From Dryococelus australis (taxonomy: Eukaryota; Arthropoda; Insecta; Phasmatodea; Phasmatidae), in assembly GCA_029891345.1 (NCBI GenBank), contig CM057009.1, positions 295,679,966-295,743,965 of the forward strand: a stretch of 64,000 nucleotides of DNA, read 5' to 3'. The translations under genes were made by a program, and so were the position numbers. The stretch's first letter is position 1. Every line of letters begins with the position of its first letter. This document shows positions 43,970-55,132 of this stretch, one piece after another. The notes under the pieces were generated by a model. It saw nothing but the letters and a program-made list of their open reading frames with translations. It was not told where the DNA came from and ran no database searches.

Positions 43970-44994
43970 CATACCGCGTATAGGTTAAAAAACTTCCATT
44001 GCCGTTTAGGAAGTTTGCCGCAAAATTTTTTACATCGTAGGTTAAAGTTGCTATATAAATAGTAAACAGCTAAACTTATTTTCCCTGTGCTTATCGGGTG
44101 ATCAGCACGAGTCTCAATTCTTTAGTATTGAATCGCAAACCGACCTTTACCCTCAGAGTCTGTGAGTTTCCGTATCGCCCGCTCGCCGCAGTTCTAGGTC
44201 TGGGCCGTCCACACCACTACTAATAACTATCACTATTTGGTAGATGTTTGTTTATTCATAGAGTACCTGGCCGAGTCTAAAACCAAGTGAGGATCTGTTT
44301 TCACTTTACTCGTAGCCAAATGCCTATTATTCAACTTTTTATCAGAATTAAAATTATAGAATTTTATTTTCAACAGTATTAATTGTAATGGTCTCAATAA
44401 TATCGAGACTGACTACCTAAAATTGCAAGACCGCAAAATTAACAAATACTTTTCAGCATTAAAAATCCATTTATGGGTTTTCAAATGATCGATTTACAAA
44501 GTTTGGCTAAGCTAGGGTTGCAATCTTTAGCAGTAGAATCTCAATAGAAGTTATCATTATTGTAACTGAAATAAATGGACGCCCTACATTAATGAGTTAT
44601 TACAAATATTTCTTAACAATGATGACCAATATTTTTTTCTTACATTGAACCATAGTAATTATTGTGCTCACCCTACTTGACGAAGGTCTACTTGCCAAAT
44701 GTGCTTTCTGAAACATGCACAAATTTCGGTTAAAATTAGACTCTTAAAATTTATTTTATTTTAAACGTTTAAATAATTAAATTTTTACCACATATTTAGT
44801 TAATAGTATGTGAATTCTTCTTGCATATCCATCATAACCAGTACTTGTCTGACTTTTTTTTTTTTTTAGAGTTTGTACTAAATTTGAATAAGTTTTGCTT
44901 GCTATACAGATAGGTGCAGTGCCGAGCTGGAAGCTGCTCTCATAATTTTTTGTTCGTACAAAATATTGTTCAACTTGTACAAATTACTTGCAAG
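43970..44994. other. Intergenic AT-rich DNA
   Basis: Nothing recognised. A poly(T) run lies near 44859. Confidence 0.45.
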
Positions 44995-45289
44995 TAGGGA
45001 CAGGTATTTTTCGCGAAAAGATTTGGAGACCAATCGTACTCCAAAACACTTTTGTTCATATGCACTTTCGTGGTTGGATGATTTTAACTGTACCGTGCCG
45101 CAAGTCTCTGTCTGCGAATCATGGAAGTTCAGTATCGGAGTACTTTAATTACGATAGGCCCAGTTAAATAGGAACATGTCTTCTCGCGTAGACACGCGGC
45201 CAATTACCAAAGGAAGTTCTGGTTGTTGACGTAGCGTATTGAAATCTAGCATGGCCATAAATATTTTCGCGACTATACAGTTGTCTCTA
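44995..45289 (+). mobile_element. MITE family F copy 4
   Basis: Starts TAGGGACAGGTATTTTTCGC and ends near TTTTCGCGACTATACAGTTG then TCTCTA. The body has TTTCGTGGTTGGATGATTTT and GGCCCAGTTAAAT. About 295 bp. Confidence 0.7.
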
Positions 45290-45900
45290 CTTACAAGTAC
45301 AGCAACATTCTGTACTGTACATGCTGTTCTTTTAATATGTACAGTACAGTAGCAAATTGTTTACTAACTTCTGAAAAGAAAGAAAATATGGCATATAAGC
45401 GCTATTTTCATGGTTGGGGTCACATGGCACCATTTATAAGATTAGCCTAGCTTGAAAACTGTTATGGATCGACTGTACTGCTCAGCAAGAAAACATTAAC
45501 TTTGGCCGCCTTTTTTTTAATTCATGAGTGATGACAAACTTGCCTTATTTTCTTGTACAAATAATATGATAAACAGGTAGCATCCGTTCAGTCCTGACCT
45601 GCATGGTGTGCTTATAGCGGCTGACAATGCTGTGCGGATGAACAGATATTACTTGTGGTGTTCGGCGGACGGGTAATGGTGGAGTACGTGAACTACACTT
45701 TTTCATTATCCATATGGCGTGCGTTGCAAGTCTGTTTTACTGGTTCAGCCGTGTTTACCTCGCTACGGCTTGGAGTGTCAAGAGGTTGGAGGGGGCGATT
45801 AAGTTGCTGTACTCGCATTTAAAAAAATGTTAAGACTGCACATTTTTTACACCATGACCCGTTAAAATAACAACTTAAGTTTTTTTGTGACATACAGTTA
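45290..45900. other. Intergenic DNA
   Basis: Nothing recognised. Confidence 0.4.
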
Positions 45901-46321
45901 TAGACTGTTCACGCTAAAATGAGCACTTTTTAAATGACTGCTTAAGATCTACTTGTATACACGTTGCGTGTTCTTCCGCATTATGTAAAATTAACATAGC
46001 TATGGTCCTCATCAATTTATTCACGTGCCAGTCAAGAGACACTGTGAAATATTATAAAACTAAATATTATACAAATCTGCTCATTTTTACACTTCGATGG
46101 ATTTAAAAATACAGAAAACGAGATAAATAATAAAAGTTACTACAAATGGTTACCTAAAACATTTTTTGGACCTTAATATATGGAACTACTTTCCGCTCCA
46201 TCGTTACCAGCTTAACTGTACACATGTCACTCATTGGGCCCGTTAAAATATACGCAGGTAGGTGTAATGATTATTTTCTAAGGTTGATTTCAAAAGTGCT
46301 CACTTTATCGTGAACAGTCTT
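45901..46321 (+). mobile_element. MITE family A (long form) copy 3
   Basis: TA flanks (45899-45900 and 46322-46323). TIRs are TAGACTGTTCACGCTAAAAT and its inverse. Shares TTAAGATCTACTTGTATACA and ACTTTCCGCTCCATCGTTAC with copy 2. Confidence 0.85.
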
Positions 46322-46581
46322 TAATAACAAGAAGTTAACGATATAAATATTGATCCTACATTCCTCTACGTGTGTGCACACATTTTCTAATGAAGTTCTT
46401 AACAGCTTAGAGGGCAGGTAGACCTTGACGTCTCGTTGAGAGCATTATCGTTACAGATGGAACCAGGAACATTAGTGAGACAATTATAAACACACTCGTG
46501 CATTACCCGGGTCTCAAATCCAGGAAAACCTAGTACAATAAGCTAGCTAACGACCAACTGCATTTTAGTAGGTATGTTTTA

Positions 46582-47006
46582 TAGTCCAATCACGGTCACT
46601 TCCGACTTTTCTGAACACCTGCTAAAGTTCTACGTCCAGTATATTCATCCGCCTCACGCAAACAAAGCTTAACCGTTTCTAGAAGATTAAACGAAAAGGA
46701 CAGCGTGCCGCATTCGCGCGCACTCACTTTAATAATAGTTTGAATGAGGTCTATTTATTACTCAGTATTACAAACTCATTTCTTTTCTAAGCGTTCTTAT
46801 TCATGTTCGTTACAAATTAAGTATAATTTAGAGGTAAAATATACGTAAAAGTTCACTTTTTCTGAAAACAAGGTTTCCTTTACGTCAACAGAAGTATAAA
46901 ATGATTGTGGTAAATGACGTATTTAGGAAACAAACAAGCTCGTCATGCATGGGGTGATGTCTCATAGGTTCGATTCAAAAAGTGTGAAGAAACGGCGAAT
47001 AGGCTA
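46582..47006 (+). mobile_element. MITE family B copy 5
   Basis: Starts TAGTCCAATCACGGTCACTT and ends GAAACGGCGAATAGGCTA. TA precedes it and CA follows. Complete and uninterrupted (425 bp), so it is the best reference copy. Landmarks are CATCCGCCTCACGCAAACAA and GTCAACAGAAGTATAAAATG. Confidence 0.8.
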
Positions 47007-49161
47007 CAGCCTGCAGTTACTGCCAACCCGTCATTTTGAAAATAATTGTTTGAGCCATATAATTCATGCAAGTTTACACAGCCTATTATAGCGCTACTCG
47101 TGTGAAGAATAGGTGGAAATAGGTTAATTGGTTCCCGAGATATGGCACAAAGTATTTATTTTACCGTGTGGCGCTATCGTAAAAAAAAAGCGCTCAAGGA
47201 AGGGGTTGTGTATATGAAGCTACAAATAGATACTGTCAGTATACAACTATCGGCTGGATTTCTTTAAACTGTTAGTAAAAACTCTCAAAGTTTTTATATG
47301 GCCGCCCATTTGAAAATTAAATATTGGTATGTGTCATACTTAAATCGTGTATGTTTACGTAAAGTTCTGTAGCTCTACTGGTGTGCGAAATTTGGTGGAA
47401 ATAAGTCGAATTGTTCTGTGAATATGACATAAAAGTTCAATTTTCTCACCTCACATTACTTTACAAAAAGACCAGCAAAAAGTATGTATTTTCGGCATAA
47501 TTGTTACTTCTAGGGGATACTGTTACCACACGAAATTTGGTTTAATTTTGTTACATTCTTTAATAGATAAAGCATACTAATCTAAATTGTTTATATTAAC
47601 GTCATTAAAAAAATGCTTGCAATACTTTAAACATATTAGTTTACATGGTCTACCATAGAACTACTTGCATGTAAAATTTGGTGGAAATCAGTTTATTGGT
47701 CCCCGAGACATGGCGTAACTTCAATTATTTTATGGAGTGATCTTCATAAATTGAGTACATAAACGTAATGTATTAGCATATTCAATCTTTGTCATAGATA
47801 GTGCGCTCACATAAAATTCGGTAGAAATTGGCATACTAACTAAACATATTTAGATGGCTGTTAATTAGAAAATACGCGAGTACCCCATAACATATATAAA
47901 TTTAAATTAACTACAAAAGTATAGTTTTTTCTTGAATTCGTTGGTAATTATATAATTGTTTTCCGATATCTGACATAAAAGTTTAATTTGGCATTTGGTG
48001 CAATATTCCAAAATTGCAAATAAGATAATTTATGTATTAGTTAATTGGATACTTTCATAAATACTGTCAAATAAAATGATATGTTTAAATTGGTTATATG
48101 GTTTCGTATAGCATGCTTCACTATATGGATGTAGAATACTACACAAAACCGTTACAAACTCCTGAACATCTTAAAACCTATCAGTTTACATGGTATTACT
48201 TGTTTGCCAAATTTGGTAGGAATTAAATTTATTATTGTGGTGCTTTCTTAAAAGTTGCGCACAAAACAGGTTATGTGTAGACGCATTTAATGGTTGTAAT
48301 AGATAGAGTCATCGTATAAAACTAAGTTACAATTTGCTACATTCTTTCGTAGATATGTTATACAAAACTAATTTATTTATGTGGTCGTCATTTTGAAAAT
48401 GAATATCTGATGGTTTTAAAATATAGAAAAGTATATGGCCTTCCACAGAACTAGTTGATTGCCAATTTTGGTTGGAATCAGCTGATTGCTTCCCTAGGTG
48501 TTGCATAAAAACTTCATGTCTTAATATGGCGCTATATTATAAAATGGTGGGCAAAGGATGCTCTGTGTAGGCAGATATTATTTTTGTAATAGATACTGTC
48601 GTAATACAAAAATAAGTTGAAATTTCTTATATGGTTTCGTATAATTAGCATACCAAGCTAAATTGTTTATATGGTCGCCGTTTTGAAAATAAATGCCTGG
48701 CTCACATAAAACGTATACATTTACATGCCCCACCGTACTATTACTGGCTTCCCACAATTTGTAGCAATCAGCTGATTAGGCTATTTCCCGATATAAAGCA
48801 TACAAATTTTATTTGTGCGTAGAAATGCACAAAAGTGGCTAAATGTTGGCTTAAATGATGCTTGTAATAAACACTTTCAGCATGCAATGTTTGACCGAAA
48901 TTGGGCGAACAGTTCATAGATAGCCTATTTGAAATAAACCTAAAATATTTGTGTGGTGGCTATCTTGAAAATAAGTGTTTTATCAATTGGAATTTGCCTT
49001 ACGTGACAAATTCGGTGACAATCGGTAGAGTAGTTCTAGAAAGACAATGTAAAAACTTTTTTTCATGTAGAGCTATCTTTCAAAAATGGCGAACCAAACC
49101 ACTACCTATATATAATTTAAATACCTATGTGCTGCACTGTCAACATCAAAATCTGGTTATG
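47007..49161. repeat. Degenerate tandem repeat array W
   Basis: A motif resembling GGTCGCCATTTTGAAAATAA recurs at about 47299, 47592, 47853, 48381, 48671 and 48953, with spacings near 260-295 bp (one of about twice that). AAATTTGGTGGAAAT and a CCCGAGATATGGC-type motif alternate with it. Units are strongly diverged, so this is an old array. A short remnant continues at 49627-49810 after element O copy 2. Open frames here are incidental. Confidence 0.65.
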
Positions 49162-49626
49162 AGTCGGATGGACACCTGTGGGACCCCCCGCTTCCAAGGT
49201 CAAGAAGCGAGGGAGCGATACGGGCGACACTAACATGCACGCCTAGCGCCTCATCGCTTCTACGCGCAAGGCGTGCATTGTTTCCGTCGTGACGCTGCAC
49301 TGCGTGAACTAGATCTGTAACAGTGGGGTTTTATCACACGCGATGAAAGCCCACATATTAAATTATGCCCGTATATTTGTACTTTTCTCTTGCCGCTTAA
49401 GGAAACTGCATTGGCAAGCTTCAAAAATGCAATTTTTGACAATTTTCATGAATATTTTTCTCCAATAATACACTTAATAAGACAAAAGTAAAAAAAATTG
49501 GGTGTAGGAAATAGTTTTTTTTTATCTTTTCTGACAAAAAGTCGTATTTGCAGAACATTTATTTACCGAGATACGCGTATTAGCGCAAACAACTATTTCA
49601 CAAGAAATGAGGGCGTCCATCTCACT
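49162..49626 (+). mobile_element. TTAA-type element family O, copy 2
   Basis: The left end is GAGTCGGATGGACACC and the right end is the inverse of AAGTGAGATGGACGCCC. Flanks are TTAT and TTAA, a slightly decayed TTAA pair. The left half is GC-rich (AGGGAGCGATACGGGCGACA, CTACGCGCAAGGCGTGC) and the right half AT-rich (GTATTTGCAGAACATTTATT). It interrupts array W. No transposase. Confidence 0.7.
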
Positions 49627-49812
49627 TTTAAATTGGTCCCGAGATATGGCTTGGATGCCAAAATTTTAAATTTCCCTCCAGTTTGAAAATAAGCATCCAC
49701 CGTAGTTGAAAACTATGAAAGTAGGATGTCCTTACTAATTATTATATGTGTACCGTGTTTGATGGACATGGTATAGACTTGTTCGAAAGTTTTTAGGGAC
49801 AGGCACACACCT

Positions 49813-50040
49813 AGAGAGGCCACAGTGGTCTAGTGGTCAGATGACCCGCCCCCAACCTAGGCGAACCGGGCTCGATTCCCTGCGGGGTCGCTCCCGGATT
49901 TTCGCATGTGGGAACTGTGCCGGACGAAGTCGCTGGTCGGCGGGCCTTCTCGGGGATCGCCCCCCACTCACCTCAGCCACCCTCATCGGCTCCCAATACC
50001 TCCCTGTCAAGAGCCGCCGAAATCTCTTCACTCTTCCCTT
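49813..50040 (+). mobile_element. tRNA-derived SINE, family S1 (copy e)
   Basis: A box ACAGTGGTCTAGTGGTCAGA, B box GGGCTCGATTCCCTGC, then GGATTTTCGCATGTGGGAAC and the tail CTCCCTGTCAAGAGCCGCCG. A small deletion has shortened the middle. Frames on both strands are shadows. Confidence 0.85.
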
Positions 50041-50093
50041 ACTCAAGCCGATATGACACGATGGCAGCGGTCAAACTTGATCTACGCTATGCA

Positions 50094-50844
50094 CACTGAG
50101 AAAAAGGTTTTGTTGTTGAACCAAACAAGATTTGTTTGGTGCAACCAAATTATTTGTTTGTGTGGGGGCAAGTAAATATCTTGTTGCTGAAACCAAATTA
50201 TTTTGTTGTTCTCATTTGGTTGGCCGCAAACTGTAACATTTAGTTGATGCAACTAAAGATCTGTTTGGCTACACGTACGTTAACCAGTTTCGGCCGACAG
50301 ATGAAAATGTTTAAAGTTACATCGGGTTTCGAACCTATATCACCTGCATCCGAGCGCTACGCCTTTGTAATCTCGACTAGTGTGACAACTGATGATGCAG
50401 GAAATCTTTTATACAGCCACTATTTTGAGCATCGCGTGCAGACAAATATTTCAATATTTACAGCTTTACTTGTCAGTTTCTTGTTGCATTGTCTTATTAA
50501 TGTGTTTATACGATTGTTAAGCATCACTAGATGCACTAACAAATACGGTTACTATACTAATTGTCGCAAAAAATACAAACACACTCTCGAGCTGTATTTT
50601 CGAACGAAGAGAGTAAAATGAGAGGCTAAACAAATATATACAGTTGATTCAATAAAATATTTAGTTGACAGTCTAATTTCTTTTTGACCAACACAGAGAT
50701 TTTATTTATTCAAACATATATTTTGTTAGACAAACCAAGGTTATATTGTTGCTTTAAAAATTTTGTTTGCATATATGTTTAGGGCACCCAAATATATATT
50801 TGGCCCTATACAAACAAATATATATTTTTTATTTTCTCTCAGTG
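50094..50844 (+). mobile_element. CACTG-TIR element, family I copy 1
   Basis: A 751-bp element with CACTGAGAAAAAGGTTTTG at the left and the inverse of CACTGAGAGAAAATAAAA at the right. CA lies on both sides (50092-50093 and 50845-50846). Subterminal DNA repeats TTGTTTGGTT/AACCAAAC and ATTTTGTTG many times in both orientations. The centre holds a tRNA-like module on the minus strand. A 125-codon frame (50244-50621) crosses the module and is not considered a gene. Confidence 0.82.
50318..50390 (-). ncRNA. tRNA-like module inside element I1
   Basis: On the minus strand TAGTCGAGATTACAAAGGCG (50360-50379) and the exact B box GGTTCGAAACCC (50324-50335) are 44 bases apart from start to start, exactly as in tRNA genes. 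Acceptor-stem pairing is not convincing, so it is tRNA-derived and not a tRNA. Confidence 0.65.
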
Positions 50845-50993
50845 CAAGCCGCGTGGCAGATCCCTCTTACAATATAGAAGTTAGTGTACTAGCTTGAGAC
50901 ACACGTGGGTTCGCAGATAAGCGTACGGTTTGTAGTAAATAGTATCCCACTTCTGGTATAATTGATGACAGCACGTAAAGTTTGCATGCATAC

Positions 50994-51745
50994 ATTGACA
51001 GAAAGGCCAACAAAATATTTGTTTGTATGGGGGTTAAAATAATTGGTTGCCTCAACCAAATATTTTGTTGAGAAAACAAAATTTGATAATCAACAAAATT
51101 AATTTTATTTATCTAACAAAATACATGTTTGGATAAACACACCTCTGTGTTATGTCAAAATTAATGGACTGACAGCAAAATATTTAGTTCAATCAACCGC
51201 ATATATTTGTTTAGCCACCTGTTATTTTTCCTTCGTCCTTACATACAGCTCAAAAGTTTGTTTGCATTTTTGTAACAATTATGATGGTAGCAATGTTTGT
51301 TAGTGCATTTGTTGATGATTAATAATGGTATAAACATTGAAATAAAATAAGTTGAAAAGTAAACTAAAACGGGGTAGGGTGTAAAACTTGAAATATTTAT
51401 TTGCACGTATTTCACAGTATTTGAAAAGTGTGTATATGTATGTATATATATATATATATATCCTATGTTATCAGGAGGTTGCTACAGCGCAGCACTCATG
51501 CGCCGATGATCTAGGTTCATATCTCGGTCGGGCATATAATTTTTTTTATATTAGCCGAAACTGTTTAATATATGTACACAAAACCGAACAAATATATGAT
51601 AGCACCAACCAAATCTTTTTCGGGGCAACCCAATGAGAACAACAATATATTTTGTTTACAACAACAAAATTATTAATTGTCTCTATACAAATAATTAATT
51701 CGGTTGCACAAAACCAACTTCGTTTGATTCAACTAAACCCTTAAT
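50994..51745 (-). mobile_element. CACTG-TIR element, family I copy 3 (ends decayed)
   Basis: Inverted relative to copy 1: it starts with a decayed ATTGACAGAAA end and TTTGTTTGTATGGGGGTT. It finishes with the inverse of the left-end text (TGAATCAAACGAAGTTGG as complement). AACCAAATATTTTGTTG motifs are frequent. A tRNA-like module lies on the + strand, the same orientation relative to the element as in copy 1. Confidence 0.65.
51476..51535 (+). ncRNA. tRNA-like module inside element I3
   Basis: An A-box-like GTTGCTACAGCGCAGCACTC (from 51479) and a B-box-like GGTTCATATCTC (51514-51525). Spacing is about nine bases shorter than in I1 and the B box has T for A, so it is a decayed module. Confidence 0.42.
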
Positions 51746-52444
51746 TCAAAGTATTATGAAAGAGTAAATCTTAAAACTGGTTTGCTATTGTTGGCTGTGT
51801 AAACAGATTAATTCTTGTTTGCCGTTTTCGGTATCTGAAAATTATCACGTTGATTCACACCCCGTAATTTTTCCCATGTATTTGCGTAATCTAAGCAATC
51901 CACATAAATAGTTGTTTCCAATCGTAGATATAGCATCCAATTTCAAAAGTAAAAATGTTTGTCCAGTGTTGTTTCGAAATCACGTAAATAATTAAACCAC
52001 GGCTCTTGTAACGAATCTCAACCAATTAGTTTCTGGCGCATGTTGACATCGTCTTCTCTGAGTAAGTTACAGCAGATATACGTATATTTGAACAATTGTT
52101 CGTGAACCTTTTTATAACGTGTGCAATGTTTTAAATATTTAATACATTTCCAATAGCAATAAAAATTTATAATCAACATTATTGGTGTTTGCGCCCTATT
52201 TTAAAGTCATTAAAATATGTTTTGACCAGACAGACGGTGAACAAGATGGAGTGTATTCCGTTGGGTTTCTTCATTGATCCGCCTCACGCTTTGAAATAGC
52301 AATGAGATGTGTCAGGTACGAAAGCTGGTATGGAACCTGTCACGGAAAAAAAAAAGACAGGTCCTATTACCAAACCAGTTATGGAAACCGGTCGCACGAA
52401 CTACAAAACGACATATGCCCTGACGGGCGCCGTACAAGTTGATG
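51746..52444. other. Intergenic DNA
   Basis: Nothing recognised. Confidence 0.4.
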
Positions 52445-52872
52445 AAGGCTGTTCACGATAAAGTGAGCACTGTTGAAATCAACCTCAGAAAAAAGTTACT
52501 GCCCCTACCTGCGTAGGCCTACATTTTGACGGGCGCACTGGGTGACATGCGTCCAGTAAAGTTGGTAACGATGGATGGGATGTAGTCCCGTACCTTAACG
52601 TCGAATAAAAAAGTGTTAGGTAACCATTTTTGACAACTTAAATAATTTCTTTCAGTTTCTGCTTTTTAATCCACCGAAAGGTAAAAAATTAGCAGATTTG
52701 TAAAATATTTACTTTACTAATAATTTCACAGTTTTACTTGACCGACGCGTAAATAAAGTGACGAAGTCCGAGACAATGTTAATTCTACATAAGGTGGAAG
52801 AATACACAACGTGAATACAATTAGATCTTAAGCAGGGCTCTCAAAAGTGCTCATTTTACGGTTAATAGCATA
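52445..52872 (-). mobile_element. MITE family A (long form) copy 4
   Basis: Starts AGGCTGTTCACGATAAAGTG. The right end, TCATTTTACGGTTAATAGCA, is diverged. Shared blocks AGTAAAGTTGGTAACGATGG, GTCGAATAAAAAAGTGTTAG and TTAGATCTTAAGCAGGGC. Confidence 0.82.
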
Positions 52873-53314
52873 TAAAACAGCCGATATGGCATACCTTGTG
52901 CAAGCTTTTATAAGAATATGGTGCTACAGAGTTCTTAAGAGTGGGATAAACCCCCGTGGGAACCCCGCATTTAAGGTGAAGAAGCGAGGGAGCGATACGG
53001 GCGACACTAACACACACGCCTAGTGCCCTGTCGCTCCTACGCGTGAGGCGTACAGTGTTTCCGACGTAATGCTGTACACTCTAAATCGGAACCAGTTATT
53101 TTTTACTGATTGTCAGTCGAAACTGCTCCATCTGGAATCTGTAGAAAAAATATCACTAATTCGCAGTTAAAATAAATCTACGAGTTCAAGCAGTAGAAAA
53201 CTAGTTATTTATAGTTGGTTAATAAATAAGCACAGATCATTCCTATGTGATGTAAGTTAGGTATGATTCATTCTGTCGCAAAACCAAATATTGTGTACAC
53301 AAAAACGCTTTTGG

Positions 53315-53395
53315 ACGTGGTTGGGCTCGAACCTCCACCCATAAAGAAAAAGCATGCTGAAGCATTCATGATCAGCCATATCCACTGCCCTACTT
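53315..53395 (-). ncRNA. tRNA-like module, left, inside element L
   Basis: On the minus strand TAGGGCAGTGGATATGGCTG (53373-53392) and the exact B box GGTTCGAGCCC (within 53323-53335) are separated by about 59 bases, as in tRNAs with a long variable arm. It reads towards the left TIR. Confidence 0.55.
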
Positions 53396-54174
53396 TACCC
53401 CTGCCAAACGTGTGCTCGTATTATGGGCACTGAACCACAAAATGTAATGTCAAATATTGCGGTAAGTTTCTTGATGTTAAAGTATTTCTTGTTGTCAAAA
53501 TATATAGATTTTCTGCCCAAGTATATGTCTTTGCAAAGTTCGAAAGTCGATCTATCTTTAGTTTAGTTCTGATTCTGTGCTTTAGAAGATAAATCTAGTG
53601 GTGTCAATGTACTAGGTTATCAATCTCCACTAGTATCCGCCATTTTACAATGCAACGAGACACTACCGATTTAAACAGTTATTTTTAGTGACATATAGAT
53701 CAGTGATAATTTTACTGACTCGATAGTGCGGTGATTCAGTAAGAAAGGAGGATTTACACCAACAAACGTTTTGTGGTCTGCGAGTTAACAGATTAATTAA
53801 TGATAAAACGACAAATTTAATAAAACATTGCATTGTTTGTAATGTTCCACTGTCTAATTAGCACACTTATTACTAGTCAATCTGTCTATTCAAAATAACA
53901 GTCACATTCTGTAAAATCTCGTTACATTGTAAAATGGCAGATAGATAGAAAACACCGACAACACCGTTAAAACCACTATATTTCTCTTTTAAAGCATATA
54001 ATCTGAACTAAACTTAACTTAGAATGACTTTCGAGCCTTACAAAGGCATCTACCTACGTACGCATAATATGTGTATATTTGGACAACATGAAGTACTTTC
54101 ACATTACGAAACTTACAGCCGTTCGCCATTGTAAGTTTATGTCACTACGCAAATGCGAGACCATTTATGTCAGT

Positions 54175-54262
54175 GGCAAAGTAGCAGAGTTGGTAGAACG
54201 TCAGCCAAAAGAAACAAGAGAATGCGTGGCGTTTTGGGGTGGCGGCTCGATACCCATCCCTT
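54175..54262 (+). ncRNA. tRNA-like module, right, inside element L
   Basis: The A box TAGCAGAGTTGGTAGAACG (54182-54200) is close to consensus. The B-box-like CGGCTCGATACCCA (54244-54257) lies about 62 bases downstream, again a long-variable-arm spacing. It reads towards the right TIR. Confidence 0.55.
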
Positions 54263-54737
54263 CGAAAATTTCCTTGTACATGTAATAATTTTCTTTTGCA
54301 ACAAAATAATTGTACTTAATTAATTTCAAACCGTAATGCACGGTTTTTAATACTTGTGCTTTTTATTAATCGACTACAAATAAATAATTTTCTACTGTTT
54401 GTATTAGTGGATTCCATTTAACTGAAGAGATTAATAGTTTTCTTTTTCTACTGACTCCGGATGGAGCAGTTTCAACTTACAATCAGTAAAAAATAAATGA
54501 TTCCTATTTAGATTGTACTGTGCAAAATATATGTGTAACATAGGGGTTTTATTACACGCGATGAAAGACCACAGATTAAACTACGCCTGTATCTTTATAC
54601 GTTTCTCTTGTCTCTTAAGGAAATTCTATAGGCAAGCTTTAAAAATGCGATATTTGACCATTTTCATGAATTATTTTCTCCATGAATACTCTTAATATGA
54701 CAAAAGTTAAAAAAAAAAAAATTAAATAAAAAATAAT

Positions 54738-55005
54738 AGGGTGGCGGGAGTGAGTGAAGAGAATCGGGCGGCTGTTAACATTGAGGTCTTAAAAGCGGAT
54801 GAGGGGGGATTCGAGTGTATAGGGACCAGCGTTGGAATGGGGGGGCGGGGGAAGTGGGAGGTCCCCGAGAAAACCCGCCGACAAGCGGCATCGTCCGGCA
54901 CGATTCCCAATTGCGAGAATCCGGTGACCCGGCTGGGGATCGAGCCCGGTTCGCCTTGGTGGGAGACTAGCGTGCTAATCACTCAGCCACCGCTGTCCCC
55001 AGGGG
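54738..55005 (-). mobile_element. tRNA-derived SINE, family S1 (copy f)
   Basis: On the minus strand GACAGCGGTGGCTGAGTGATT (A box) and CGGGCTCGATCCCCAG (B box), followed by GATTCTCGCAATTGGGAATC and TTCTCGGGGACCTCCC. It is inserted in element O after a poly(A)-like tract at 54710-54720. Confidence 0.85.
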
Positions 55006-55132
55006 GTAGGAAATTTTTTTTTCTTTTCTGACGGGAAGTCGTATTTGCAGAACATTTATTTGCCGAGACAAGCGTATTCGCGCAAACAACTATTTCACAA
55101 TAAAGGCGGGCGTCCATCCCACTGTTAAGAAT

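Larger units (their letters stand above)
53077..54515. mobile_element. CACT-TIR element L with two tRNA-like modules
   Basis: A 1439-bp element with TA on both sides (53075-53076 and 54516-54517). Long TIRs of about 65 bp begin CACTCTAAATCGGAACC and CAATCTAAATAGGAATC and share TTATTTTTTACTGATTGT and a GAAACTGCTCCAT segment. It disrupts the O repeat, so its insertion is directly demonstrated by comparison with 49162-49626. Two tRNA-like modules, one near each end, point outwards. No protein is recognised. Confidence 0.82.
52941..55128 (+). mobile_element. TTAA-type element family O, copy 3, interrupted twice
   Basis: TTAA lies at both outer edges, with ends GAGTGGGATAAACCCCC and the inverse of CAGTGGGATGGACGCCCG. 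Three pieces (52941-53076, 54516-54737 and about 55008-55128) are colinear with copy 2 at 49162. They are separated by element L (53077-54515) and an S1 SINE (54738-55005). Confidence 0.72.

Noticed and set aside
50244..50621. A 125-codon frame inside element I1
   Set aside because: The homologous region of I2 is open only in shorter frames, and the frame crosses the tRNA-like module; not accepted as a protein.
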